A stretch of DNA of 11,875 nt from Acidobacteriota bacterium. GTDB lineage: Bacteria; Acidobacteriota; Polarisedimenticolia; J045. Below, piece by piece: positions 5,147 to 11,875 of the stretch (position 1 is the stretch's first letter; each line of letters starts with the position of its first letter). The notes beneath the pieces were generated by a model. The model ran no database searches and had not been told where the DNA came from. It saw only the letters and a list, made by a program, of their open reading frames with translations. The stretch covers positions 1 to 11,875 of the forward strand of contig JAJRXN010000457.1 in assembly GCA_024276295.1 (NCBI GenBank), read 5' to 3'. The position numbers and the translations under genes are program-made.

Positions 5147-7979
5147 GGACCACCTCCAAGCCCTCGCGGGACGCCGGGCCGGCATCGGGGAGTTCGATGC
5201 GCATCGTCGTGCCGCGGCCGGGCGCGCTTTCGGCGCTCAACGTCCCCCCGTGCTCGCGGACGATGCTGTAGCTGATGGCCAGACCGAGGCCGGTCCCCCG
5301 CCCCGGCTTCTTGGTCGTGAAGAACGGATCGAAGATCCGGTCCCGGATCTCCTCGGCGATCCCCGCACCGTCGTCGGTGACGTCGATGAAGATCCTGCCG
5401 ACATCCTCCGCCCCGTTGCGCCGCAGGCCGGCATGCACCCGGACCGTCCCGCCGGGCTCGATCGCATCGAGCGCGTTGAGCAGCAGGTTCATCAGCACCT
5501 GCTGCAGTCGCGAGCGATCGCCCCATGCGACCAGCCGGCCCTCCTCGACCTCGGTGATCACCTGCGCACCGCTGCGCGTGATCTGATGTCCGAGCAGCCC
5601 GACCGTCTCGCCGATCAGCTCGTCGAGCTGGATCGACTCGCGGACATCGCCACTGCGAGGACTCGCTCCGGCCCGGCTGATCGACAACAGGCCCCGAGCG
5701 ATGCTCGAGGCCCGCTCGGCCTGGTGGACGATCCGTTCGAGCAGCGAGCGGCGCGGATCCTCGGGCGGGGTCTCCTCCAGCAGCATCTGCGCGTAGGACG
5801 AGATTCCGGTCAGCGGCGTGTTCACCTCGTGGGCGACGCCGGCGGCCAGCAGCCCGACCGAGGCGAGCCGATCCTGCTGGATCAACTGCTGTTCGAGGCG
5901 AACGCGCTCGGTGACGTCATCGAGCGTCAGCAGCAACGCATCGTCGTCCGCGCCGCTCTCGAGCGGCGCGACCGAAAGGTTGATCAGCCGGTCGTCGCCC
6001 GCCTCGTCGGGGACGCGCACCTGGAAGACGCGGGCGCCCCCCTCGCGCCGCGCACGCCGCATCGCCGTCTCCGCCTCGGCCATCAGGCCGGCGGGAAACA
6101 CCTCCGCGAGCCGCCGGTCGAGCGCATCCTGCCCGGCGATGCCGAGCAGGCGTTCGAGAGCGCGGTTCCAGTGCCGGACGCATCCCTCGCCGTCGACGAC
6201 CGCCATGCCCATCGGACTGCTTTCGATCAGCGCCGCGGTGCGCTGCTGCAGTCGCCGGACGAGCTGCACCTGGCGCTGGAGTTCGGCCAGGTGCTGCGCC
6301 CCGGCGACCGCCGCCGCCGCGTGGGCGCAGACGCTGCGCAGCAGGTCGAGATCGTCCGAGTCGAGCAGCCGGTGCCCGCGACGCGGGCCGGCGGCCAGCA
6401 CGCCGATCAGCCGCTCCTCGACGCGCAGCGGGACCAGGAGCTGCACCCCCCGTCCGTGGAGCGACGGCAGGTGGCTCGGCGCGTCCGGGACCACGGCGAG
6501 CGTGACCGCCTCGCCCGATTCGAGCCGCAGCCTGGCTCCGGGAGGCAGGACATCGGCGACCTCCTCGCGCCCGACCGGATCGACGAGCCTGCCCCCGTCG
6601 GACACGAGCAGCAGCCGGCAGATTCCCGCATCGAGCGCCTCGGTGACGCGCAGCTCGATCACGCGCACCAGTTCGGGCAGATCCCGCTGCGCGTTGAGAT
6701 CGCGCGCCACGCGGCGCAGCGCGCGGCGAAAGCTGAACCGGCGGCGGTAGTACAGCCGCCCGATCAAGGTCCGGGTCCCCTCGCGGATCGCGGGGGCGAG
6801 CGCCGCGGTGACGAGCGCGGCGAGCAGCACCGGCAGCAGGCCGGGCGGGTCGAAGATCGGCGCGAGCATGAACTCGCCGGCGCGGACCAGACCGAGGAAC
6901 AGGAACAGCGAGAGCGCCAGGGCGGTCGCGATCTCGATCGCGCGTCGCGCGAACAGCGCGAGATCCATCAGCCGATACTCGAGGACGGCCCCCGTGTACG
7001 TCATCGGAACGACCGCGAGGAACGCCAGTCCGACGAAACCCCACGGCAGGTCGATCCCGAACAGCATGCGCGGCATGACCGACAGCAGCAGGAACGGTCC
7101 GACGCCGAGCACGGCGCCGGTAATCAGCCAGTGCGCCCGGGCGCGGTCGCGCAGGCGGATCGAGCGGGATGCCGGAATCAGCATCGCCGCCCCGAACGCC
7201 AGACCGGCTGCGATCCATCCCAGCTCGATGCGGGACTGCAGCAGCTCGATGAACCGCAGCGGATCGTCGGCGCGGAACGCCCCCCCGAGCCCCGCGACGT
7301 GGATCTCGACCAGCAGCAGGGCGGCCGCCGGAGCGTAGAGGACCGGGGCCCACTGCCGGAGACGCGACGTGCTGCGCCGCAGCGAGAACACGAGGTGGAT
7401 CCACAGCGCGGGGAACACGAGTCGCGCGGCCCGGTCGACCCAGAACAGCGACCAGTCCGCAAGCGTGCCCCGTGACGACCAGGTCACGCCGAGCAGCATC
7501 GCCCCCGCCAGGCACCAGGCAGCGTAGACCGGACCCGCGGGCGCGGGCCCCGGCCTGAGCGTCACCGCCGCGGCGCCGAGCAGGAACACCAGCGCGACGA
7601 GAGTCGCCGCGACCCGCTCCGGCTGCAGCCGACGGTCCACGCCGGTTTCCAGCGTCACGCTGCGCGGCATGCCGTCTTCGAGCACGACCATGCCGATCGA
7701 CCGACCGGCCGGCGTCCGCTCGATCAGGTCGCGCGCCAGCAGACGGCTCTGGATCGGCTGGCCCGAGATGGCGATCACGCGCTGGCCCGGTTTCAGCCCG
7801 GCGCGGGCTGCGGGACTGCCCGGCACGATGTCGACGATCAGCACGTCACCCGTCTCGCCGCTGAGTGCGAGCCCGGTGATCGGCCGCGTCTCGTACCAGC
7901 CGCGCACCGCCGAAAGCGCGATCAGCCCGGCCGCCACCGGCAGCAGGAGAAACAGGAACAGCGACCGTTCGACCCGCAT
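5127..7979 (-). CDS. Membrane sensor histidine kinase: PDZ, about 10 TM helices, GAF, PAS, HisKA, HATPase
   Basis: This 950-aa inner-membrane kinase is the probable partner of the downstream NtrC-type regulator. Helix 1 is at about 6-25 with basic residues before it, placing a PDZ-like domain (about 33-115; VPGSPAARAGLKPGQRVIAI) in the periplasm. About nine further hydrophobic helices follow (122-141, 151-169, 182-200, 209-229, 251-270, 284-302, 310-330, 347-366, 380-397), an even total that returns the chain to the cytoplasm. The basic YYRRRFSFRRALRRV stretch (410-424) leads into a GAF-like domain (about 430-558), a short coiled coil, a PAS domain (about 583-693), HisKA with H717 in AHEVNTPL, and the ATPase domain: N831/N835, DDGAGI (869-874), FDPFFTTK (883-890), GRGTGLGL (893-900) and GRGTTMRI (921-928). 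The ATG lies 3 nt after the stop of the barrel gene with no clear ribosome site, so coupling is likely. All catalytic boxes are intact. The kinase call is certain; the ligand is unknown. Confidence 0.96.
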   Translation of the reverse strand: MRVERSLFLFLLLPVAAGLIALSAVRGWYETRPITGLALSGETGDVLIVDIVPGSPAARAGLKPGQRVIAISGQPIQSRLLARDLIERTPAGRSIGMVVLEDGMPRSVTLETGVDRRLQPERVAATLVALVFLLGAAAVTLRPGPAPAGPVYAAWCLAGAMLLGVTWSSRGTLADWSLFWVDRAARLVFPALWIHLVFSLRRSTSRLRQWAPVLYAPAAALLLVEIHVAGLGGAFRADDPLRFIELLQSRIELGWIAAGLAFGAAMLIPASRSIRLRDRARAHWLITGAVLGVGPFLLLSVMPRMLFGIDLPWGFVGLAFLAVVPMTYTGAVLEYRLMDLALFARRAIEIATALALSLFLFLGLVRAGEFMLAPIFDPPGLLPVLLAALVTAALAPAIREGTRTLIGRLYYRRRFSFRRALRRVARDLNAQRDLPELVRVIELRVTEALDAGICRLLLVSDGGRLVDPVGREEVADVLPPGARLRLESGEAVTLAVVPDAPSHLPSLHGRGVQLLVPLRVEERLIGVLAAGPRRGHRLLDSDDLDLLRSVCAHAAAAVAGAQHLAELQRQVQLVRRLQQRTAALIESSPMGMAVVDGEGCVRHWNRALERLLGIAGQDALDRRLAEVFPAGLMAEAETAMRRARREGGARVFQVRVPDEAGDDRLINLSVAPLESGADDDALLLTLDDVTERVRLEQQLIQQDRLASVGLLAAGVAHEVNTPLTGISSYAQMLLEETPPEDPRRSLLERIVHQAERASSIARGLLSISRAGASPRSGDVRESIQLDELIGETVGLLGHQITRSGAQVITEVEEGRLVAWGDRSRLQQVLMNLLLNALDAIEPGGTVRVHAGLRRNGAEDVGRIFIDVTDDGAGIAEEIRDRIFDPFFTTKKPGRGTGLGLAISYSIVREHGGTLSAESAPGRGTTMRIELPDAGPASREGLEVVRGGRAG
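5151..5157 (-). promoter_or_regulatory. Ribosome binding site deciding the GTG start of the response regulator
   Basis: GGAGGTG on the minus strand lies inside the last codons of the kinase gene, with 6 nt between GGAGG and the GTG at 5146. It supports the GTG start and a 20-nt gene overlap. Confidence 0.8.
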
Positions 7980-7982
7980 GGC

Positions 7983-10010
7983 TCAGAACGCCACGGCGAG
8001 GCCACCGGAGATGCGGCGGCGATCGAGGACCGCCATCCGCGCCGCGGCGGCGGGATCCCCGGCCGGCTGTCCTTGCGCAGGAAGCAGGTCGACGTCGGTC
8101 ACGCCGAACAGCAGGTAGCAGTTCGAACCGAACAGCAGCCGCTCGCCGAGCCGCTGGCGCACCTCGACCACGCGCCGCGTCCACCCCTGCGTCCCGCCGA
8201 TGAAACCGCGCGTGCCCCCGCGCTGGTCGACGTCCTCGACGGCCAGCGCAACGCTCGTGCCAGTCCGCGCGAGGTTGACGTCGAGGGCGACGAGGCGGCG
8301 GCTTCCCCGGGCATCGAAGACGACCGGAAGCCGGATCAGGTCACCCGGCAGATGCGCCGCCGCAGCCCCCTCGACGCTCGACCACGACGCACGCACCGCC
8401 ACCGCGGGCCAGCGCGGACTGCCGGGATCCCAGCGCGCCTCCGCCAGCCAGCGGTCGATCGTCGCCTCGCGGGCGGCGAAGAAGATCGTCGCCTGCCGCT
8501 CACCGGCTTCGACGTCCGGATCGTCGCCGCCGACCGTCCGTTCGCGCAACAGCCGGAAGCTCCAGTTCTCGCCCGACTGCTCGGCCGCCACACTGAACAC
8601 GGGAATCCCCGATCCGGTGCCGGCCGTCGACCAGCCGCCGCGGGCCGAAAACGCCAGGCGTGGAGCCGCCTGCCAGAGCAGACCGGACTCGACCCGGCCG
8701 ATCAGCGGGCGTCCCCTCGCATCGTCGTCCCGTTCGGCAACGGCGCCGGCGACGACCGTCAGCCGGGAGGCGATCCGCCGGCGGTGCTCGGCGCCGGCCC
8801 GCACGGTCGTGCCGCTGAGTGCATCGAGCCCGGACACACGGGACGAGGCGAGGACGGACGGATCGTCACCGCGAAGACCGCCGTCGCTCGGATGGACGGA
8901 AACCAGTTCGACGAACAGCGCCGTCGAGACGCCCGGACGCGGTGTCGTCTCGTAGCCTGCCCGCGCTCCGACGCTCCACGCCGACTCGGACAGCAGGCTG
9001 TCTCCCGGGACCTGCCGTTCGTGATCGAGGAAGCCGAACTCGACCGACGCATCGAACGAGCCGCTCGAGCCGGTGCGCTCGACGGCGAGGGCGAGCCGCC
9101 CCTCCCTCTCGGAGATCCCGATCGGATCCGGATCGATACCGCGCGCGCGGTCCCGTCGCACCGCGTCGAGAGAAACGCTGGCGACGAATCCGCCGTCGAT
9201 GCCGCCCGGTGGACCGACCCACCGCGCCGCGAGCCGGTCGGCATCGTCCCGCCGTCCGCCGGCATCCCCGAGCCGCGCGTGGCCGAAGCGCAGGTCGAAC
9301 GTGCCGAAGCTCTCCGAGGCCAGCGTTCCGGCCGCCTCGAGCCCGTATCCCGGCCCGTCGGGGGCGCCGGCGCCGCTCTCCCGGGCGCCGTCGAGTCGCA
9401 GCGAGAGGGGAATCTCGACGCGCCGGGACGCCGAAGCCGTCGCGCTGGTATCCGACCGGCGCGCGACCGGCTGCGCCGGTGCCGATCCGGGTCGCCGGTC
9501 CTCGAGAATGTCGCGCCCCGGCAGCCGCAGCACCCACGAGGCATCCCGGGGACGCATTCCGGGGGCCGGCTCCTGCCCCGCGGGCCGCAGCACCAGATCG
9601 ATCGACGACTGGACGAAGGTGTCGATCCGGCTGACGAGCAGCGAGTAGCCGCTCTTGGCCGCAACGAGACGATACGAGCCCGGGGCGAGCCCCTCGATCC
9701 GGAACTTCCCCGATGCGTCGCTGGTCACGCGCCGGATGGCCGAGGCCGGAGCGTCGGGATCGCCGGGCGCGACGAGGATCTGCACGCCGCCGACGACGCG
9801 ACCGAGCACGTCGAGCGTCACGCCGCGCAGCGCCACGACGGCCCTGTCGACCGTGTGGATCGGATCGCCGCCGCCCCGCGCCACCGGAGCGCCGGCCAAG
9901 GCGGCGGGCGCGGCGAAGGCCAGGGCCGCGAGCAGCACCGGCACGCGAGCCCCGCGAGCGGAATCCGGGGTTCGCCCCGCGCGGCCGAGCCTTGAGGGCC
10001 ATGCGGTCAT
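7983..10010 (-). CDS. Outer-membrane beta-barrel protein with carboxypeptidase-regulatory-like N-domain, no plug
   Basis: The 675-aa product has a long Arg-rich n-region then a hydrophobic signal segment (about 22-39, cleavage likely after ALA39). A CarboxypepD_reg-like beta-sandwich follows (about 60-143; DASGKFRIEGLAPGSYRLVA is its hallmark). Next come a Pro/Arg/Ser-rich linker with a WVLRLPGRDILED segment (about 145-198) and roughly 475 residues of alternating polar/hydrophobic strands. The protein ends GGLAVAF, a terminal aromatic typical of barrels assembled by BAM. No TonB box or plug is seen, unlike the receptor at 176-3367. The start is the ATG at 10010, with GGAGGAGG just upstream; the in-frame ATG at 10061 would add 17 residues before the signal and lies at the expected transcription start. 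It is the first gene of the operon with the kinase and regulator, which hints at a role in sensing or in supplying the sensed signal. I do not recognise a characterised family; function is unknown. Confidence 0.82.
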   Translation of the reverse strand: MTAWPSRLGRAGRTPDSARGARVPVLLAALAFAAPAALAGAPVARGGGDPIHTVDRAVVALRGVTLDVLGRVVGGVQILVAPGDPDAPASAIRRVTSDASGKFRIEGLAPGSYRLVAAKSGYSLLVSRIDTFVQSSIDLVLRPAGQEPAPGMRPRDASWVLRLPGRDILEDRRPGSAPAQPVARRSDTSATASASRRVEIPLSLRLDGARESGAGAPDGPGYGLEAAGTLASESFGTFDLRFGHARLGDAGGRRDDADRLAARWVGPPGGIDGGFVASVSLDAVRRDRARGIDPDPIGISEREGRLALAVERTGSSGSFDASVEFGFLDHERQVPGDSLLSESAWSVGARAGYETTPRPGVSTALFVELVSVHPSDGGLRGDDPSVLASSRVSGLDALSGTTVRAGAEHRRRIASRLTVVAGAVAERDDDARGRPLIGRVESGLLWQAAPRLAFSARGGWSTAGTGSGIPVFSVAAEQSGENWSFRLLRERTVGGDDPDVEAGERQATIFFAAREATIDRWLAEARWDPGSPRWPAVAVRASWSSVEGAAAAHLPGDLIRLPVVFDARGSRRLVALDVNLARTGTSVALAVEDVDQRGGTRGFIGGTQGWTRRVVEVRQRLGERLLFGSNCYLLFGVTDVDLLPAQGQPAGDPAAAARMAVLDRRRISGGLAVAF

Positions 10011-10014
10011 CGGG

Positions 10015-10022
10015 CCTCCTCC
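10015..10022 (-). promoter_or_regulatory. Ribosome binding site deciding the barrel-protein start
   Basis: GGAGGAGG on the minus strand ends 4 nt before the ATG at 10010 and offers two overlapping GGAGG registers (4 or 7 nt spacing). It selects this ATG over the upstream one at 10061. Confidence 0.8.
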
Positions 10023-10071
10023 GGACGGTGACGAACTGCGGCCTCGCGCCCGCGTCCTCAAACGCCTGCAA

Positions 10072-10100
10072 AGTATAGACGTTCCCTTCGCGAGCGGAAA
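10072..10100 (-). promoter_or_regulatory. Candidate promoter of the barrel-kinase-regulator operon
   Basis: On the minus strand TATACT (10077-10072, 5/6 match to TATAAT) stands out as an AT island in GC-rich DNA. TTTCCG (10100-10095) 17 nt upstream is a poor -35 match. Transcription would start near 10065, leaving a leader of about 55 nt that carries the strong ribosome site at 10015-10022. The weak -35 suggests an activator or an alternative sigma factor. Confidence 0.5.
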
Positions 10101-10125
10101 CGCGCCGCCCCGGACCGCCGGTCCC

Positions 10126-10131
10126 TATATT
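10126..10131 (+). promoter_or_regulatory. Candidate -10 element for a leaderless ABC ATPase transcript
   Basis: TATATT (5/6 match to TATAAT) ends 7 nt before the ATG at 10139, so transcription would begin at or within a base of the start codon. No Shine-Dalgarno sequence precedes this ATG. No -35 is recognisable at 16-18 nt spacing. The position fits the known pattern of leaderless bacterial mRNAs. Confidence 0.45.
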
Positions 10132-10138
10132 CGCCCCG

Positions 10139-10927
10139 ATGACCTCTCCGACCGACGTCCGCGGCGCGAAGCCAGCGGTGTCCCTGCGGCGGCTGGTCCG
10201 GCGGTACGGAGCGCTGACCGCCCTCGACGGCCTCGATCTCGAGGTACCGCGCGGGGCCTTCTTCGCGCTCGTCGGCCGAAACGGGGCGGGCAAGACCACA
10301 ACGTTCCGGATTGTTGCGGGACTCTCGGAAGCCGACGAGGGGACGGTGCGGATCCTCGGCCATGTCCTCGATTCCGGGGCCGGGAGGACCGCGGTCCGGG
10401 CCCGGATCGGCCTCGTCCCCGACTTCTGCCCGCTGTTCGAGCCGCTGACGGTCCGCGAAAACGCGCTCTGCCTCGGACGATTCCGCGGCCTCGGCCCGCG
10501 GACGGCGGGCGAACGTCTCGAGGAGCTGGCAGGCGCGCTCGGCGCCGAAGGGACGCTCGACCGCGTGGTCACGGGCCTGAGCCGGGGGCAGCGCAAGCAG
10601 GCGGCGCTGATCGTGGCGATGCTGCACGCGCCGGAGATGCTGCTGCTCGACGAACCGTTCTCCGGTCTCGATCCGATCAGCGCACGCTCGATCCGTGCCC
10701 TGCTGGAAGAACTCCGCCGGCGGGGCGTCACCGTCTTCATGACCTCGCACACGCTGCCGCTCGTCGAACGCGTGGCGACCCACGTGGCGATCCTCGAAGC
10801 CGGGCGCCTGCTCGAGACGGGAACGCTCGGCGAGATGCTCGGCGACGCGTCGTGCCTCGAAGAGCGCGTCGTCTCGGCGCTCGGCGCCGGCCGCCCGCTC
10901 CCGGAGCTGGCCTGGTACGCGCCGTGA
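10139..10927 (+). CDS. ABC transporter ATP-binding protein (ABC-2 exporter type)
   Basis: This 262-aa cytoplasmic ATPase should power the permease encoded directly downstream. It shows Walker A GRNGAGKT (46-53), a Q-loop region IGLVPD (90-95), signature LSRGQ (147-151), Walker B MLLLDEP (167-173) with D-loop SGLDP, and the switch histidine H204 in MTSH. The single-domain size and LSRGQ-type signature resemble the CcmA/NatA-like ATPases of ABC-2 exporters rather than importer ATPases. Two departures from the commonest consensus are seen: Asp95 where the Q-loop Gln is usual (Glu is frequent in this subfamily), and Arg in place of the second signature residue (LSRGQ for LSGGQ). The ATG has no ribosome site but a -10-like TATATT 7 nt upstream. 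Its stop overlaps the permease GTG by 4 nt. It is transcribed away from the barrel-kinase-regulator operon. Substrate unknown. Confidence 0.94.
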   Translation: MTSPTDVRGAKPAVSLRRLVRRYGALTALDGLDLEVPRGAFFALVGRNGAGKTTTFRIVAGLSEADEGTVRILGHVLDSGAGRTAVRARIGLVPDFCPLFEPLTVRENALCLGRFRGLGPRTAGERLEELAGALGAEGTLDRVVTGLSRGQRKQAALIVAMLHAPEMLLLDEPFSGLDPISARSIRALLEELRRRGVTVFMTSHTLPLVERVATHVAILEAGRLLETGTLGEMLGDASCLEERVVSALGAGRPLPELAWYAP

Positions 10928-11875
10928 AGCTCGCCAGCACCGCCGCTTCACACGCCCTGCTGCTCGGGACCCTTCTCCGCGCGCATCTTCGCGTGGCCTT
11001 GTCCGGCGTCGGCGCCGCCGGCCAGGCGGCCTCGACCGGGCTCGCCGGACTCGCCGGAACGCTGCTCGGCGCCGCCGGGGCGGCGTTCTTCGCGTTCATC
11101 GCGTTCTCGCTGGTCTCGACCCTCGCCGAACACGGCGAGGTGGTGCTCTGCGCGGCCGCCGCGGCGGCACTCGGCAACGTGACGATCGCGCTCGCCATCG
11201 CGGCGGCGGCGCTCGCGGCCACCGGCCGACCGGGTGGGACCACACGCCCGCTCGAGCTGCTCCCGCTCGGGTCCGGCGAGCGGGTGGCCGTCTCTCTCGC
11301 GTCACTGCTCGTCCTCGAGCTTCCGGGGCTCGTCGCCTGGCCCGGTCCGCTCGCGCTCGTCGCGGGACTGGCGACCCGGGATCGCGGACTGGCTCTCGCG
11401 GTGGCCCCCGCGGCGGCCGGGCTCGTCGTCCTGGCGGGCGCGGCGGCGCTCGGGGTCCGGCTGCTGCTTCGCGCCACCCGATCCTGGACCCTGCGGAGTG
11501 CGATCGTCGCCGTTCCGATCGTCCTCCTGCTGGCTCCGTCGGCCCCGTTTCCTGCCGTGGCCGGGTCGCTGCGCCTGCCGACGCCGGGAGACCTGGTCGG
11601 CCTGGCCGTCGAGCGGCAGATGCGGGGCGCGGGCGGCTCGTGGATCGCCGGCCTCGCGGTGCTGCTCGTCGCCGCCGGAGCGGTGATCACCCTCGCGCTC
11701 CACCTGCCGGACGCTGCCGGCACCCCGGGCGCGCGGCTCGCGTCGCCCCGCGCCCGGCCCGGCCGGGCCCCGGGCGAACTCCGGATCATCACGCGGCACG
11801 TGCGCGCATCCGCGCAGCTCGTGCAGGGAGGCGTCGCCGCGGCCCTCGCGCTCGCGCTCGAGTACGCGCTCGACG
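10924..11875 (+). CDS. ABC-2 type permease, multi-spanning membrane protein (partial, runs off the window)
   Basis: The frame opens at GTG 10924, overlapping the ATPase stop in a GTGA junction, and stays open for 317 codons to the window end. The translation is strongly Ala/Leu/Val/Gly-rich, with hydrophobic segments at about 41-65, 76-98, 120-142, 160-180, 190-207, 240-260 and from about 302. Between helices 2 and 3, TTRPLELLPLGSGERVAV (about 106-123) resembles the cytoplasmic LP(L/V)SR.EL coupling segment common in ABC-2 exporter permeases. The gene is easily missed because it has no early ATG; Met first appears at about residue 231. Antisense frames over the same bases are Arg/Ser-rich low-complexity translations and do not look real. 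With the upstream ATPase it should form an exporter in the inner membrane. Whether the full protein has two repeated halves cannot be judged from this fragment. Confidence 0.85.
   Translation, partial: MKLASTAASHALLLGTLLRAHLRVALSGVGAAGQAASTGLAGLAGTLLGAAGAAFFAFIAFSLVSTLAEHGEVVLCAAAAAALGNVTIALAIAAAALAATGRPGGTTRPLELLPLGSGERVAVSLASLLVLELPGLVAWPGPLALVAGLATRDRGLALAVAPAAAGLVVLAGAAALGVRLLLRATRSWTLRSAIVAVPIVLLLAPSAPFPAVAGSLRLPTPGDLVGLAVERQMRGAGGSWIAGLAVLLVAAGAVITLALHLPDAAGTPGARLASPRARPGRAPGELRIITRHVRASAQLVQGGVAAALALALEYALD

Noticed and set aside
3497..9995. Three more long plus-strand open frames (3497-5275, 4821-7475, 8073-9995) opposite the regulator, kinase and barrel genes
   Set aside because: Each is in the same mirror-codon register as the gene opposite it (3497 with the regulator, 4821 with the kinase, 8073 with the barrel gene), and so is an artefact of GC-rich codon choice. 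None shows motifs, a ribosome site or a sensible protein composition.
10060..10090. TTTGCA next to the operon -10 region, resembling the -12 half of a sigma-54 promoter
   Set aside because: The GG required about ten bases before the GC is absent (CG is found there), so the -24 half is missing. The TATACT hexamer is the simpler reading.
10737..11799. Minus-strand open frames opposite the ABC genes (10737-11792, 11302-11799, 10058-10951)
   Set aside because: Their translations are low-complexity Arg/Ser/Ala/Pro or Arg/Glu-rich. The plus-strand frames give an ATPase with all motifs and a hydrophobic permease linked by a GTGA overlap.
1..11875. CRISPR arrays, insertion sequences, tRNA or rRNA genes, and phage attachment sites
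   Set aside because: No spaced direct repeats, transposase motifs, terminal inverted repeats, cloverleaf patterns with a T-loop consensus, or rRNA signatures were found. Codon pattern and gene packing are uniform, giving no sign of recent insertion.

Overview
This window looks like a chromosomal segment of a GC-rich Gram-negative bacterium. Nearly every codon ends in G or C, and two of the proteins are outer-membrane proteins. The pairing of a CarboxypepD_reg-like domain with a TonB plug and a very large barrel, plus a second barrel protein with the same N-terminal fold, is most typical of Acidobacteriota and related soil or sediment lineages. That placement is inference, because there is no rRNA or housekeeping marker here.

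Layout, left to right. (1) 1-123: little to see, apart from a weak candidate start of another minus-strand gene. (2) 3367->176 (minus): a 1063-aa TonB-dependent receptor of the Oar-like type, with its own candidate promoter (3552-3581), a strong ribosome binding site and a GC-hairpin/T-run terminator (124-150). (3) 3368-3688: a 321-bp intergenic region. (4) 10010->3689 (minus): a tightly packed three-gene operon encoding a 675-aa plug-less outer-membrane barrel protein, a 950-aa sensor histidine kinase (periplasmic PDZ, about ten membrane helices, GAF, PAS, HisKA, HATPase) and a 485-aa NtrC-type sigma-54 response regulator. The barrel and kinase genes are 3 nt apart, and the kinase and regulator genes overlap by 20 nt. 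(5) 10011-10138: a divergent promoter region. (6) 10139->11875+ (plus): an ABC-2 type ATPase that may be translated from a leaderless mRNA, followed with a 4-nt GTGA overlap by a GTG-initiated multi-span permease that runs off the window.

How the genes may work together: the kinase and regulator form a complete phosphorelay pair whose output is sigma-54 transcription. The operon begins with an outer-membrane barrel protein, and the kinase carries a PDZ domain that should lie in the periplasm. The working hypothesis is therefore an envelope or outer-membrane-protein sensing system, analogous in logic to DegS PDZ recognition of OMP C-termini but wired to a kinase. Candidate targets are the neighbouring TonB receptor and the divergent ABC exporter, but no convincing sigma-54 promoter is visible in the window.
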